A DNA stretch of 64,000 nt, taken from contig JAVJVY010000016.1 of the NCBI GenBank assembly GCA_040220895.1, positions 124,001 through 188,000 on the forward strand, written 5' to 3'. This document shows, piece by piece, positions 17,055 through 26,800 of the stretch (the first letter of the stretch is position 1; every line of letters begins with the position of its first letter). The DNA comes from UBA11591 sp040220895 (lineage in GTDB: Bacteria > Bacteroidota > Bacteroidia > Flavobacteriales_E > Vicingaceae). The notes beneath the pieces were generated by a model. The model made no database searches, had not been told where the DNA came from, and worked only from the letters and a program-made list of their open reading frames with translations. The translations under genes and the position numbers were made by a program.

Positions 17055-20000
17055 TTAATTTGCTGAGCCTTGATTAATGATTTTCACACCCTCGCCAGGT
17101 GGAAGTTCAGTACATGTTTTTCGATAAGGAATATCTGAACCCACGTAGGCGTCCCATTCGCGTTTCGAAATATTTCGGGTAACGCGCTGGCACATATCAG
17201 TAGCCATTTCGAAAGCATATGTCGGATATTTCCTGATCAATCGATCTACGCAACCTGAAACCAGGTATTTATTATCCGGACTGAAAGCCATGGACCATAC
17301 CCATGTGGAATGATCTTCCAGCACAATTGGCTGGTCATTGTAGTTTTGCGTATCCCATAATTGAATTTTACCATCGAAACTGGCCGAAGCCAATCTGCTG
17401 TCATCTGGGCTAAATTTCAATTCGTTAATTCGGGCATCATGTCCACTCAGATCGAATATTTCATTTTTGGTTTTAGCATCGAAAAGTCGAACGGTTCCAC
17501 CAAGATCTCCGCTGGCAATAACATCACCTTTATTTGAAATGGCAACTGCGTAGATCGGATTCGACGGATCAGTGTGCAAAATTTCCGGCTGAAATTCACC
17601 TTCAACATGCCATTTGATCAATTGGCCATCTTCGGTTCCGCCAATAATGTAAGTTCGGTCGGGGCTAATGGCCACTGATTTAACCAAGGAATTGTATTTG
17701 GCTATCAAGCGGTGTTCTTGAGATGCAATGTCCCAAAGGTAGATACTGCTATCAGCTCCGGTAGAAACAAGAAATTTACTGTCCGGAGTTATGCTGAGGG
17801 ACCATATTGTACCACGGTGGGCTTTCAAAATTTCCGGTGATTTGGTGCTGTTCAATTCGATGAGTTGAATCTCATCATCTACAGCAACAGCCAAGTAATT
17901 GTCATTGGGTGATATAGCCAGTGAACGGTTTATCCTGTTGCGATTAAACTGCAGAATGGTGTGTTCACCATCTGTTTTTGACATGTCCCATTGAATGATC
18001 CTACCATCTGCACCGGCGGTGTACATTTTATCACCTTTCGAATTATATGCCAATGACCTGACCGCACCACTATGGCCGCGCAAACTGTTGTATTCTTCTT
18101 CGTTGGTCAGTTTTAAGGTGTAATATAATCCTGTATAGATGTCGGGATCATTTTTCTTTCCGTTGTACTCTTCATTAAATTGATAGGCTTGATAAGCCAC
18201 CAATGTTTTCAAGTTGAGCTCCTTTTTAATGTTTGTCGACTTCACAGCCATTGATTTGGCGATGGATAGCATACGAAGGTTAAGTGCTTTTTCGCTTTCT
18301 TCCTGAGCGATCCCCTCTTGCTTTTTGGCTTCTTCAGCACTTGCCATCGCTAATGCACTTTGCTCCTCTGCGATCGATTTCTGCTTTTCTGCAAGAAGCC
18401 TTTGCCTGTCTGCCTCAGATAACGCGTTGAGCGCCTTTGCCTCGGATTCCTGGGCTTTTATTTGTTCAAGCTGAGCCAGTCTTTTTTGTTCGTCGGCTAT
18501 GCGCTGTTGCTCAACAGCGATTAGGCGCTGTTTATCGGCTTCTTCTTTCTGTGTCAATGCTTCAGCTTCCTGTCTTTGAGCTTCTTCCTGTGCGGCTACG
18601 GCTCGCTCTGCTGCTCTTGTTGCTTCAATTTGTAGAACGAATGCATAGAGCATGACCATAATGGAAACAATCGCTGCTGAACCCAATATGATGGCAAAAA
18701 TCCGGGTTCGTCGAAGCTGTCGCTTTTGAAGTTTGATCTTATTTTCTTCTTCAAGCTTAAATTCCCTCTCACTGGTATCCAAATAGACCATGGTCCGCTC
18801 GAAAGCAGGATTGAATCGTTTGGCCCAGGTAAGGGTTGGATTTTGCTTTTCACGCCAATTCAGGGCCAGTTGCAGATCCGGCGGTCTCCATAGTCCGGTT
18901 TTACCTTGCTGGTACATTTCCGCTGCTTCGGAGAGACGCAAGTACATTGTAACGGCATTTGCTTCATCTTCAACCCATACTTTAAGTCTGTCCCATATTC
19001 GCATCAAGCTTTCATGAGATATATCTATGACGCTGGTATCCTTTAGTGGAACATGGGGTGCCGGCATTAAGAAGGACCTGCCAGGCGCCCTGAATGCCTC
19101 AACGACTTTGATAATGTCCTCAACCTCGGCTTGTGCAATTTCGGCAATCTTGGAAACCTGGGTCGGATGCCGGATACCTCGATTGTCTCCCCCTTTTTCT
19201 GTTAAGGTTTTGAAGAGACTTTCGCAAACGCGTTTTTGATTTTCTGTTAGCTCATCATAGGCCTCATTAGCGTGCTCCGAGAGCGCTGATTCCATCTTGC
19301 CCACTGCCTCGTAATGTTCGAGGTCCATTTCCTCGAATTCATCAACCCGATTCACGGTCCAAAAATCCCATGTACGCATGACGGCATGCTGAAGAATAGG
19401 CAATTGATCTTGATTGTCGCCAACGTCATTAAGCAACTGTTGAACCAATCTTGTAGAGATCTGTCCTCCACCTACGGCGACAGGACCTTCGATGGCCTGT
19501 TTAAAATCGTCCCTTGTCATTCTAGGGATCAGGTAATTACTGTCGTTGATGGCCCTGGTTAGCTCATTGAATTGAGCACAGTCCCCGATGAAGTCTGACC
19601 TCATGGTAAGGACAACATATATAGGGGCATTTCTCTGCCTAATAGCTGCCAGAAGGAGCTTTACGAAGGCCGAAGATTCATTGATTGATTTTGATTCGTC
19701 TTCTAGGCTGTTCTTATACCTGAAAAGCTCCTCGAACTGGTCAATGATGATCAAGACATTTTCTCCCTTTTCCGTTTGCATCTGCTCGACGGCTTCAATC
19801 AAACCGAGCGAACTACTACGCAATATGGTAGAAGTAATATTTTTCTGTACGGCTTTTTCTTCTGCCTTGGCGGTGTCGGGCAGGTCACTTTCAGAAATGG
19901 CTTGGGCCAAATTGTCTATGGGAGCATTCCCCGGTCTTGAGTGCAAAACCCGCCAATTAGAACCTGCTTCTGTAATAAAACCTCCGTGAAGAATTGGCAC

Positions 20001-20222
20001 CAATCCACAATAGATCAATGAGGATTTACCACTTCCAGAGGCGCCCATCACGGCAACAAAGCGGTGCTCGGCAAGATTCTTAAGGATTTCGTCACTTTGT
20101 CCTTCACGTCCGAAGAACAAATGACTTTCATTAATCGTGAAAGGTCTTAAGCCCGGGAATGGATTGAACTTGGGTACAATCTTTTTGCCCGCCTGTGTTG
20201 TCTTGGCTTCTTGTTCTTTCAT
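17055..20222 (-). CDS. nSTAND1-type NTPase with transmembrane helix, coiled coil and WD40 propeller
   Basis: This protein is 1,055 residues from ATG 20222. Domains in order: an N-terminal PFPGLRPF box, Walker A GASGSGKSS (about 60-68), Walker B VLIIIDQFEELF (about 156-167), and the conserved ISHESLMRIWDRLKVWV region (about 400-417) of the nSTAND1 P-loop clade. One hydrophobic helix lies at about 508-530 and is preceded by KRQLRRTR. A long Q/E/A-rich coiled coil covers about 535-665. Seven WD40 blades occupy about 715-1010 and end with VSGCVDRLIRKY. STAND proteins are signal-dependent NTPase switches. The positive-inside rule puts the NTPase in the cytoplasm and the propeller in the periplasm. 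The start shares one base with the stop of the TIR-like gene (TGATG). Confidence 0.85.
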   Translation of the reverse strand: MKEQEAKTTQAGKKIVPKFNPFPGLRPFTINESHLFFGREGQSDEILKNLAEHRFVAVMGASGSGKSSLIYCGLVPILHGGFITEAGSNWRVLHSRPGNAPIDNLAQAISESDLPDTAKAEEKAVQKNITSTILRSSSLGLIEAVEQMQTEKGENVLIIIDQFEELFRYKNSLEDESKSINESSAFVKLLLAAIRQRNAPIYVVLTMRSDFIGDCAQFNELTRAINDSNYLIPRMTRDDFKQAIEGPVAVGGGQISTRLVQQLLNDVGDNQDQLPILQHAVMRTWDFWTVNRVDEFEEMDLEHYEAVGKMESALSEHANEAYDELTENQKRVCESLFKTLTEKGGDNRGIRHPTQVSKIAEIAQAEVEDIIKVVEAFRAPGRSFLMPAPHVPLKDTSVIDISHESLMRIWDRLKVWVEDEANAVTMYLRLSEAAEMYQQGKTGLWRPPDLQLALNWREKQNPTLTWAKRFNPAFERTMVYLDTSEREFKLEEENKIKLQKRQLRRTRIFAIILGSAAIVSIMVMLYAFVLQIEATRAAERAVAAQEEAQRQEAEALTQKEEADKQRLIAVEQQRIADEQKRLAQLEQIKAQESEAKALNALSEADRQRLLAEKQKSIAEEQSALAMASAEEAKKQEGIAQEESEKALNLRMLSIAKSMAVKSTNIKKELNLKTLVAYQAYQFNEEYNGKKNDPDIYTGLYYTLKLTNEEEYNSLRGHSGAVRSLAYNSKGDKMYTAGADGRIIQWDMSKTDGEHTILQFNRNRINRSLAISPNDNYLAVAVDDEIQLIELNSTKSPEILKAHRGTIWSLSITPDSKFLVSTGADSSIYLWDIASQEHRLIAKYNSLVKSVAISPDRTYIIGGTEDGQLIKWHVEGEFQPEILHTDPSNPIYAVAISNKGDVIASGDLGGTVRLFDAKTKNEIFDLSGHDARINELKFSPDDSRLASASFDGKIQLWDTQNYNDQPIVLEDHSTWVWSMAFSPDNKYLVSGCVDRLIRKYPTYAFEMATDMCQRVTRNISKREWDAYVGSDIPYRKTCTELPPGEGVKIINQGSAN

Positions 20223-21649
20223 CACTTAGAAATTTTATCAATAAAAGGACCAAGATCTACTTTGCTATGATCCTTATCATTGCCATTGAGCATAATGAGG
20301 TCACCGTAGTTCGTGATCTTGTCCTTAGGAATGGAGGAATTCTTAATCAATATTGCTTTTGCGGCGAAGGGAAGAGATTTACCAAAGCCTGGGGCTTTGA
20401 TCACATCATTCAACTTACTGTTTACCCAATTCAGATTTTTGTTTGCAAAAACCAAAACACCGTCACTTTTAATCAGGTTATCCCTGTGTTTTCTCAACAA
20501 CTCCAATTGTTTCCCACTAAAATCAGGTAGTATCACTTCTATGCCTTTTTTCTTGACTTCCTGGATCAAACCGTCTATGTCGCCGGCATCTTTTTGATCA
20601 AACAACAAATAGATCGCTTTGTGGCCAGATTTCTCTTTTACGATCTGAGAACGTTTTAGTTTCTCCTGATTGAATAGTTGCAGTCGGGTATGGATCACCG
20701 TCTTTAATACTTCCAACGGAGTTTGGATGATTTCCGCCCCTGCCGTGGCAGATATATCGTCCCGCATACGATCAAGGTAAAGTTTTTGTTGATCCGATGA
20801 GGGCTTCAGCTGCATGGGCATCCAAATCAAACGGTGTAAAGAATGCTCTGATTCAGACAGATTTTCCGAGTAATACCTGGTGGCCAGTTCGTTTTGGATT
20901 TCGATGATTGACTTATCCGTTCCGTTAGCTACTTCACCGTATTGCTCGCCAATGATCTGGACAGTCAGATCAGCTTGCTGAAGGTTATCACCCACTTCTT
21001 TTTCAAGTTGTTTCAGATCACCGGAAAGGGGAGAAGTTGGAATAACGTGGTATCCGTGTCTCAACAATTCTCTTTTGACCTCATCACGATTACCGACTTG
21101 ATCAATAGAAGTTTCGGCCAAGAAGATGGTTCCCGGAGATTCCTGGTTCCCAGATAGATTTTTGTGATAGAGCAAACGCAGAATTTCCAAAGACAGATCA
21201 ACAATTTTCAACCAAAAAAACTGTCCATTGTGTTTTCCATCAAGTCGGGTGAAGTCCTCATCTTTCTTTTTTGAAGGACCGAAAAAATGAAATTCGTTCA
21301 TACCCAACAGCTCAATGGGCATGTCTCTTTTACTGATCGGGTCCAGATCAATTTTGAAAACTTTGGATTTATCTGTCAATAATGGCAAATCACGGCGGAA
21401 TCCCTTGTTTTTCAGATATGCCTTTGAAACAACAACTATTAGTCCCTCTGCTTGGTCTAATGACGCAGGTGCTTTGGTTTTGGAATCCAATAAAATAATG
21501 TCAGGGCTGAGACCGTTTAGCCTTGTCAGAAATATGTTGAGAACAGTGGTGAATTCTTCTATCCACCCCGATCCACCTTTGCTCCCTGAATTGTCTTCAG
21601 AATCGAAACTTACATACAAACGTTGCTCAGCAGCCATATCAGACCTCAT
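20222..21649 (-). CDS. Three-lobed TIR/DUF4062-like protein
   Basis: This 475-residue soluble protein appears to hold three Rossmann/flavodoxin-like lobes. Lobe 1 (about 8-115) starts RLYVSFDSED and continues GLIVVVSKAYLKNKGFRRDL, resembling a TIR domain. Lobe 2 (about 165-260) starts IFLAETSIDQVGNRDEVKRE and contains VQIIGEQYGE and SIIEIQNELA, typical of DUF4062-like domains. Lobe 3 (about 345-470) starts AIYLLFDQKDAGD and resembles lobe 1. The glutamate expected in catalytic TIR NADases (after SxxY...W/C) is Asp or Asn here, so a binding or sensing role is more likely than NAD cleavage. It is one base from the STAND gene, probably its partner. An ATG at 21637 is an alternative start. Confidence 0.65.
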   Translation of the reverse strand: MRSDMAAEQRLYVSFDSEDNSGSKGGSGWIEEFTTVLNIFLTRLNGLSPDIILLDSKTKAPASLDQAEGLIVVVSKAYLKNKGFRRDLPLLTDKSKVFKIDLDPISKRDMPIELLGMNEFHFFGPSKKKDEDFTRLDGKHNGQFFWLKIVDLSLEILRLLYHKNLSGNQESPGTIFLAETSIDQVGNRDEVKRELLRHGYHVIPTSPLSGDLKQLEKEVGDNLQQADLTVQIIGEQYGEVANGTDKSIIEIQNELATRYYSENLSESEHSLHRLIWMPMQLKPSSDQQKLYLDRMRDDISATAGAEIIQTPLEVLKTVIHTRLQLFNQEKLKRSQIVKEKSGHKAIYLLFDQKDAGDIDGLIQEVKKKGIEVILPDFSGKQLELLRKHRDNLIKSDGVLVFANKNLNWVNSKLNDVIKAPGFGKSLPFAAKAILIKNSSIPKDKITNYGDLIMLNGNDKDHSKVDLGPFIDKISK

Positions 21650-21683
21650 CTATTTGTGCCAATGATTAAAGTAATTGGCTTTA

Positions 21684-21708
21684 TATCAACTAGCTAATAT
21701 AAAATATA
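21684..21708 (-). promoter_or_regulatory. Predicted promoter plus CTAG-centred operator upstream of the TIR-STAND genes
   Basis: On the minus strand TATATTTT (21708-21701) matches the -7 consensus TAnnTTTG at 7 of 8 positions. Two bases later comes ATTAGCTAGTTGATA (21698-21684), an imperfect dyad of the form ATnAnCTAGnTnAT. The identical 15-mer follows the -7 box upstream of the membrane-fusion gene (27062-27076). The expected transcription start falls within the 15-mer, a position suited to a repressor or start-site regulator. The gene's ATG lies 34 bases further on. Confidence 0.55.
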
Positions 21709-21737
21709 ATATTGGGATAATAAAAGGGGGTTACATT

Positions 21738-23786
21738 CTAGAATCGGACTCCAATCACTAAAATGTCATCAACTTGCTCCAAATCACCCATCCAATCGGT
21801 GATGGTTTTGTCCAGAATCTTTTTTTGTTCCTTCATTGACTTGGGCTGTATTTCCAAAAGCAATTCCTGGAACTGCTTGTATTTGAACTTTTTACCCTTT
21901 TCACCACCAAACTGATCCGGGTAGCCATCAGAGAATATATAAACCGTATCACCCTTTTGTAATTTGATGTGATGGTTATTGAATTTTTGCAATTTTTCAC
22001 CGATAAATGCGCCTATGGGGAATTTGTCTCCCTTGACAATCTCAATATTTCCGTCGCGAACAACGTACATAGGATTGAATGCACCCGCAAAATCAAGTTC
22101 CATTTTTTCCTTCTGAATTGACAACAGGGCTATATCCATGCCATCTTTAACCGAAGAACCTTCTTTTTTCTGGTGCAGGGATTTAGTTACTCCTTCGTTA
22201 AGGCGATCCAATACATCGGAAGCAATACGCGCACCCTCAACATTTACACTATAATTCAACTGGTGATTACCCACGATACTCATAAAGGCACCGGGTACTC
22301 CATGTCCTGTACAATCTACTGCTGCAACCATTATCCGATCCTCCTCATTATCCATCCAATAAAAGTCGCCTGAGACAATGTCTTTGGGCTTGTACAGCAC
22401 AAAGGAATCGGGCAACTTGGTGTGAAAATATTCATCGGGCGGAAGGATGGCATTCTGAATTCGTTTGGCATAATGGATGCTGTCGGTGATACTCCTCTTT
22501 TGCTCCTCGATTTCCAAATAAGCTTTTTCGAGCTTGACATTTTTTTCAGCCAAGTCATCGCGTTGATTTTCAATTTCACCCTTTTGCTTGGTTATTTCGG
22601 CAGTTCGCTCTATAACCTTTTGTTCGAGTTCGTTGTAAGATCGTTCCAGGCGCTCAATCATGAAATTGAATTTCTGAGATAAAGTAGTAATCTCGTTGTT
22701 TCCCAGTACTTCTGCTCTTTCATTCAGATGACCATCCGTGATCCTGGTAACATTTTCAACCAACTTCTTAATCGGTGCTGTAATAACCTGAGTCTTTCTG
22801 AATATTAAGAAGATCACGATGAAAAGTGTGGCGCCAAAAATCAGCAATGACTTGAGTAATTCATTGCGAAGTAACTCCGCCTCTTCGGTTACATCAGATT
22901 CAATGCGTATTACCGCGTTCTTGTATAGGTTCGTATTCTTGCGCTCCATGTAAGAATATTCGTACCTGAGATTGCGGCCATCTTTTTTATCGTTGAGCAC
23001 CACGGTTTTTTTATTTTCGAAAATGCTCATCAATAGATCGCGCTCTTCTTCATTCAATTCAACGTCGCTGTTAAATGCGAATGGATTATCTGCACTCAGA
23101 AAAAGATCAACGCGATTTACATTTAATGGGGCACCCTCAACCTCTCCTGAATGATTCGATATATCGTTTATTCTCGTTTTTATTGATTGTACGAGTTTGT
23201 CAGCACTTTCATTGTACACCCCAAGTTGTATAATGAATTGACCATCGTTGGTGGAATGGTAGGTGTATTTTTTCAGCTTTTGAGTCTTCATTTCAAGGGT
23301 GAAGCTTTCAGCGACAAATTGTTTACTGACCATCACGCTTAAAAGAAACTGCTTGAAATCTGCCCCGAAATTGAAGGTGTTGATGTTTCGGTCTTTTTCG
23401 AAGGTGGTATTGACGATGATACCATTCTTGGATATCACATATATATCCAGGTTCTGGGCATCAATGCCCATCTCATCGCGAATAGCATAAAGGTTCGCTG
23501 ACTCAATACCCTCAGATTCGCTGAAATAGTCATTGACCAGTTTGCTACTGTAATTCTTGAGCCTGATATCCAGAGGAGCTTCTATGATCGAAAGTGCAAC
23601 ATCTTGAAATTCAAGAATACCCTTTATCTGGTCGGATATAATGTAGCTTTTTGTCTGATCAGCTTCAAGTAGTATCTGCTTGGTGTTTTGATAATTGAGC
23701 ACAGCCAGCATCATAAGTGCAATAACAACCGGAACAATAATGTTCAGGATCAATTGCCGAAATATGGTGGTAGTTTTGGATGTCAT
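21738..23786 (-). CDS. Membrane-bound HAMP-SpoIIE family protein phosphatase
   Basis: This protein is 682 residues from ATG 23786 (a TTG at 23792 precedes it). It has a transmembrane helix near residues 12-32, an extracytoplasmic sensor region of about 270 residues, a second helix near 305-323 (LLIFGATLFIVIFLIF), a HAMP domain to about 380, a coiled coil about 380-445 and a PPM/SpoIIE phosphatase domain to the end. Metal-binding motifs are present: VSGDFYW, AAVDCTGHGVPGAFM, IFSDGYPDQFGG and the terminal DDILVIGV. The expected role is Ser/Thr dephosphorylation, often of anti-sigma antagonist proteins, in response to an outside signal. No anti-sigma or STAS gene is nearby. Confidence 0.88.
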   Translation of the reverse strand: MTSKTTTIFRQLILNIIVPVVIALMMLAVLNYQNTKQILLEADQTKSYIISDQIKGILEFQDVALSIIEAPLDIRLKNYSSKLVNDYFSESEGIESANLYAIRDEMGIDAQNLDIYVISKNGIIVNTTFEKDRNINTFNFGADFKQFLLSVMVSKQFVAESFTLEMKTQKLKKYTYHSTNDGQFIIQLGVYNESADKLVQSIKTRINDISNHSGEVEGAPLNVNRVDLFLSADNPFAFNSDVELNEEERDLLMSIFENKKTVVLNDKKDGRNLRYEYSYMERKNTNLYKNAVIRIESDVTEEAELLRNELLKSLLIFGATLFIVIFLIFRKTQVITAPIKKLVENVTRITDGHLNERAEVLGNNEITTLSQKFNFMIERLERSYNELEQKVIERTAEITKQKGEIENQRDDLAEKNVKLEKAYLEIEEQKRSITDSIHYAKRIQNAILPPDEYFHTKLPDSFVLYKPKDIVSGDFYWMDNEEDRIMVAAVDCTGHGVPGAFMSIVGNHQLNYSVNVEGARIASDVLDRLNEGVTKSLHQKKEGSSVKDGMDIALLSIQKEKMELDFAGAFNPMYVVRDGNIEIVKGDKFPIGAFIGEKLQKFNNHHIKLQKGDTVYIFSDGYPDQFGGEKGKKFKYKQFQELLLEIQPKSMKEQKKILDKTITDWMGDLEQVDDILVIGVRF

Positions 23787-23824
23787 TGACAAATGCTCAA
23801 TTTTTCGGGGACCTTAAAAATATA

Positions 23825-23854
23825 AAATTCCTCGAAGCATCGATCGGGGAATTT
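23825..23854 (-). repeat. Hairpin between the membrane-fusion gene and the SpoIIE gene
   Basis: AAATTCC (23825-23831) and GGAATTT (23848-23854) are perfect inverted arms in the 75-base gap. On the minus strand the hairpin is followed by TATATTTTTAAGG, so it may act as a weak terminator or attenuator between the two genes. The loop is long (16 bases), which lowers confidence. Confidence 0.35.
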
Positions 23855-23861
23855 CGGATCA

Positions 23862-26800
23862 TCAGGCGATAACACCTGTAGAAGTAATTCGCAGGTCAAT
23901 AACTTGAAGCATTATTTCACCTATTCTTGGGTATTTATACATTAGGTTATTGAGTGAAGCACTGTCTAATTCGTATACACTCATTTCTGATTCGGCCCTC
24001 ATAATTGCCTCAGGACCATCCGAATCGATAAAGATCAAATCATTGACGACTTGATGTTCGCCAAATTCAAGTACCGTATTTTTTAACTGAACGGTTGCTT
24101 TTCCTGAAACAATGAAATAGTTGCTGTTATCTTTTCCATTTTCAATAAGTACATCACCTTTTTTTATTTCTCTGTAATTAATATTCAGGGCGAGTTCTTC
24201 GATCATATCTTGGTCTTTCCCCAACATTTCCTTCATGCGATTCAGGAAAATCACTTTCTCAATAAGAACAGAGAATGGGTTTTTATTAAAATTTTTAATG
24301 GCGACTTCAAGCCGATCCCTGTCTGAATCCGAAAGTCTGTCAATGGACTTTTCGTAGAATCCTGGATCAATTGAATTCATCACAATGGCAGAGGTTTCTT
24401 TCAGCAAATGGTCGGGGTTGAAGAGGTTGGCTACAATGTCATTGCTTATTACCTGTTCTTCTTTCTCAAGATCCAGGTAGGTATATATCGCACATGCACG
24501 AGTGTAGTTGTTTAAGAAGTTGGCACTGCGGTTCATTATTTGTTTCAACACCTCCTTATCCCCATAGACGTTAATAGGGAAGTGGGCTTCCAATTCCCTG
24601 ATCTTTTCTTCGGGACGGTTGTCCTCGAGCAAGGGAAAGAGCACGGTCTTGAGCTGATCGGCAATGAAAAGATCCAGCATTTCGATGGCGAAACTCACCC
24701 CTTCCGTTGTTCCACTTTCAATATTTTCTCGGATGTGTTGTATGGATTCAGGGTCGTAAGCGAGCGAGAGTAACAAAAAGATCATGTTATAATTTTCCTG
24801 TATTTCCCGGTCAAAAGCTTCGAGTAAGAGCGCACTCAAACCCTGCTCTTCCACGTCGTGTCTAGCCGCAAAATTCCAGGCGGCAACGGAGATATTCAAT
24901 TCTATGGCCTGAAAGATCTGGTTTTGGATGAGCTCGCTCTCGGCCATGTAACCCAATGCTTTTAATGAATGAAGGGCTTTTAGAACTATTTGACGATTTG
25001 GATCATTGATTTTTTTCAATAGGTATTTAATGGCTTGATCACCGCCAATCTGGCCATATAAGCCAACGATGGAAATTAACAGGTCGGCTCCTGCACCAGA
25101 TTTGTAATAGGCTCTTTCGAGACTAGTTAGTATTTCCGGACCTATTTGGATAATGGCTGCTTCTGCAGCAGCCCTGAATTGTACATCTGCCAGTTGATCT
25201 ATGAGGCTTGGCCACAGATCATGGTTCTTTAATTTGATAATGGAGTGGATAGCTTGTAACTTAACCTGTGGAACTAAATCGCGCAGCAAGTTTTTAAGCA
25301 TTGAGGTAAATTGTTGGTTTTCAGAATCGCCAATGATCTTAGCCGCCTTAACCCGATCAATGTAATTTTTCGATTTGGCCAAATAAAGTATTTTTTCATC
25401 ATCCATTAGGTCCTTAAAGGATTTTTCCAATTTACTCCTCACAGTTCCTGCCATGGATTTGATCTCAGGGTCTTTTTCTTCCTTTTCAATCTTCTTGAGT
25501 TCCTTGATCGACCCGAATAATTCTGATTCATCGATGGATTGAATGGCAATTCGCTTTGACTGTATGTTACTTTCCTTTAAGAGTTGATCGAGCCTTAAAT
25601 CAAACAAGGTTGGCTCATATTCGCGCATCAACTCCAGGTGCTTTTCAATTTTCTTTACAGCCATGGCGTTGTCATGAATCATTTCAGCCTCATTTCTTTG
25701 TTCCCCTTTATTTTCTTCGAGTTGCTTTTTTTGTTTGTACTCCACGAGAGAATTTCGAAGCATGTTTTGATATTCACGATATAATTGAATAGTAACATAG
25801 ATCCAGATTGCCACAATTACCACCAGAATTTGTGAGTAGTTTATAAGATCGATGAAGCTCAATGCGCTCAGACCCATTAAGATCAAACCTGACAAGGTCG
25901 CAGAGATCTCGTTAACCAGTCCTTCTACTTTTGCTTGAACGTTATATCTGATCCTCGCATCAATTGGTTGGAATAAAAGCCTGAGCGAAGGTGTTTGAAT
26001 AGAATCTTTTAAGTTAATGGCAAAAAATCGAACAAGGGCGAGCAGGAGGAAGAAAATGATAAAGCTTGTAGATTCAGCGGCATAGCCAAATGACCCTACG
26101 ACCGCAGCTACCAAGGCAAAGAAACCTATTAATACCGGCGCAACCATAAGGCTAACTTGAAGGCCATAAGTTTTAATCAACTTACTGTAAACGAAGGTTT
26201 TCAGTATAAAGCTAAAGGCCATTACTGCAATGGTGAAATTTGCGATGAAAGAGGAAAAGTCTATCTCGAGCGGATAATTGATCTGGCCCACCGTTAGGAA
26301 ATTATATGAGGTGAAGAAAAGGGCAACCATAGAGATCATTACAAAGATTGCCAGCAGGCGGATGTATTTATTGCTGAAAAATTTCCCCACACCAACGGTT
26401 TCGACAACCTCTTTTGAGTCCGTTACTGTTTTTTCCCCTCGTAAGATTTTTCGGTAGCGGGCTGCTATGATCGTTTGGAAAATGAAGGCGAAAAAAATAC
26501 TTACAGCCGAGATCAATATAAGGTCTCGAATACTTGGAATGATTTTGTTGATAAATGGAATGGCAATACAAATAACGATCATTCCAAAAACGAGTCCGGA
26601 GTCGATTATCGAAAACAATCGCTTACCTTGCCTGAGCGTGAACAACCTACTGGCCATGCCAGAAAAGGCAACCAGGGACAGAATGAACAAGGCCCCCATC
26701 AATGAGAAAATACTGAATTCCAGCCACTCCCAGTTGGTATACTGAAAGCTGAACCACATGGCAAAAGTGAGCAGGGTAATAAGTATCATGTTTATGGTAA

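Noticed and set aside
15154..22682. Classifying the TIR-STAND genes as a phage-defence island
   Set aside because: TIR and STAND domains occur in defence, but here there is no nuclease or other effector, no integrase or mobility gene, and the neighbours are envelope proteins; the catalytic TIR Glu is absent. Left as an open possibility only.
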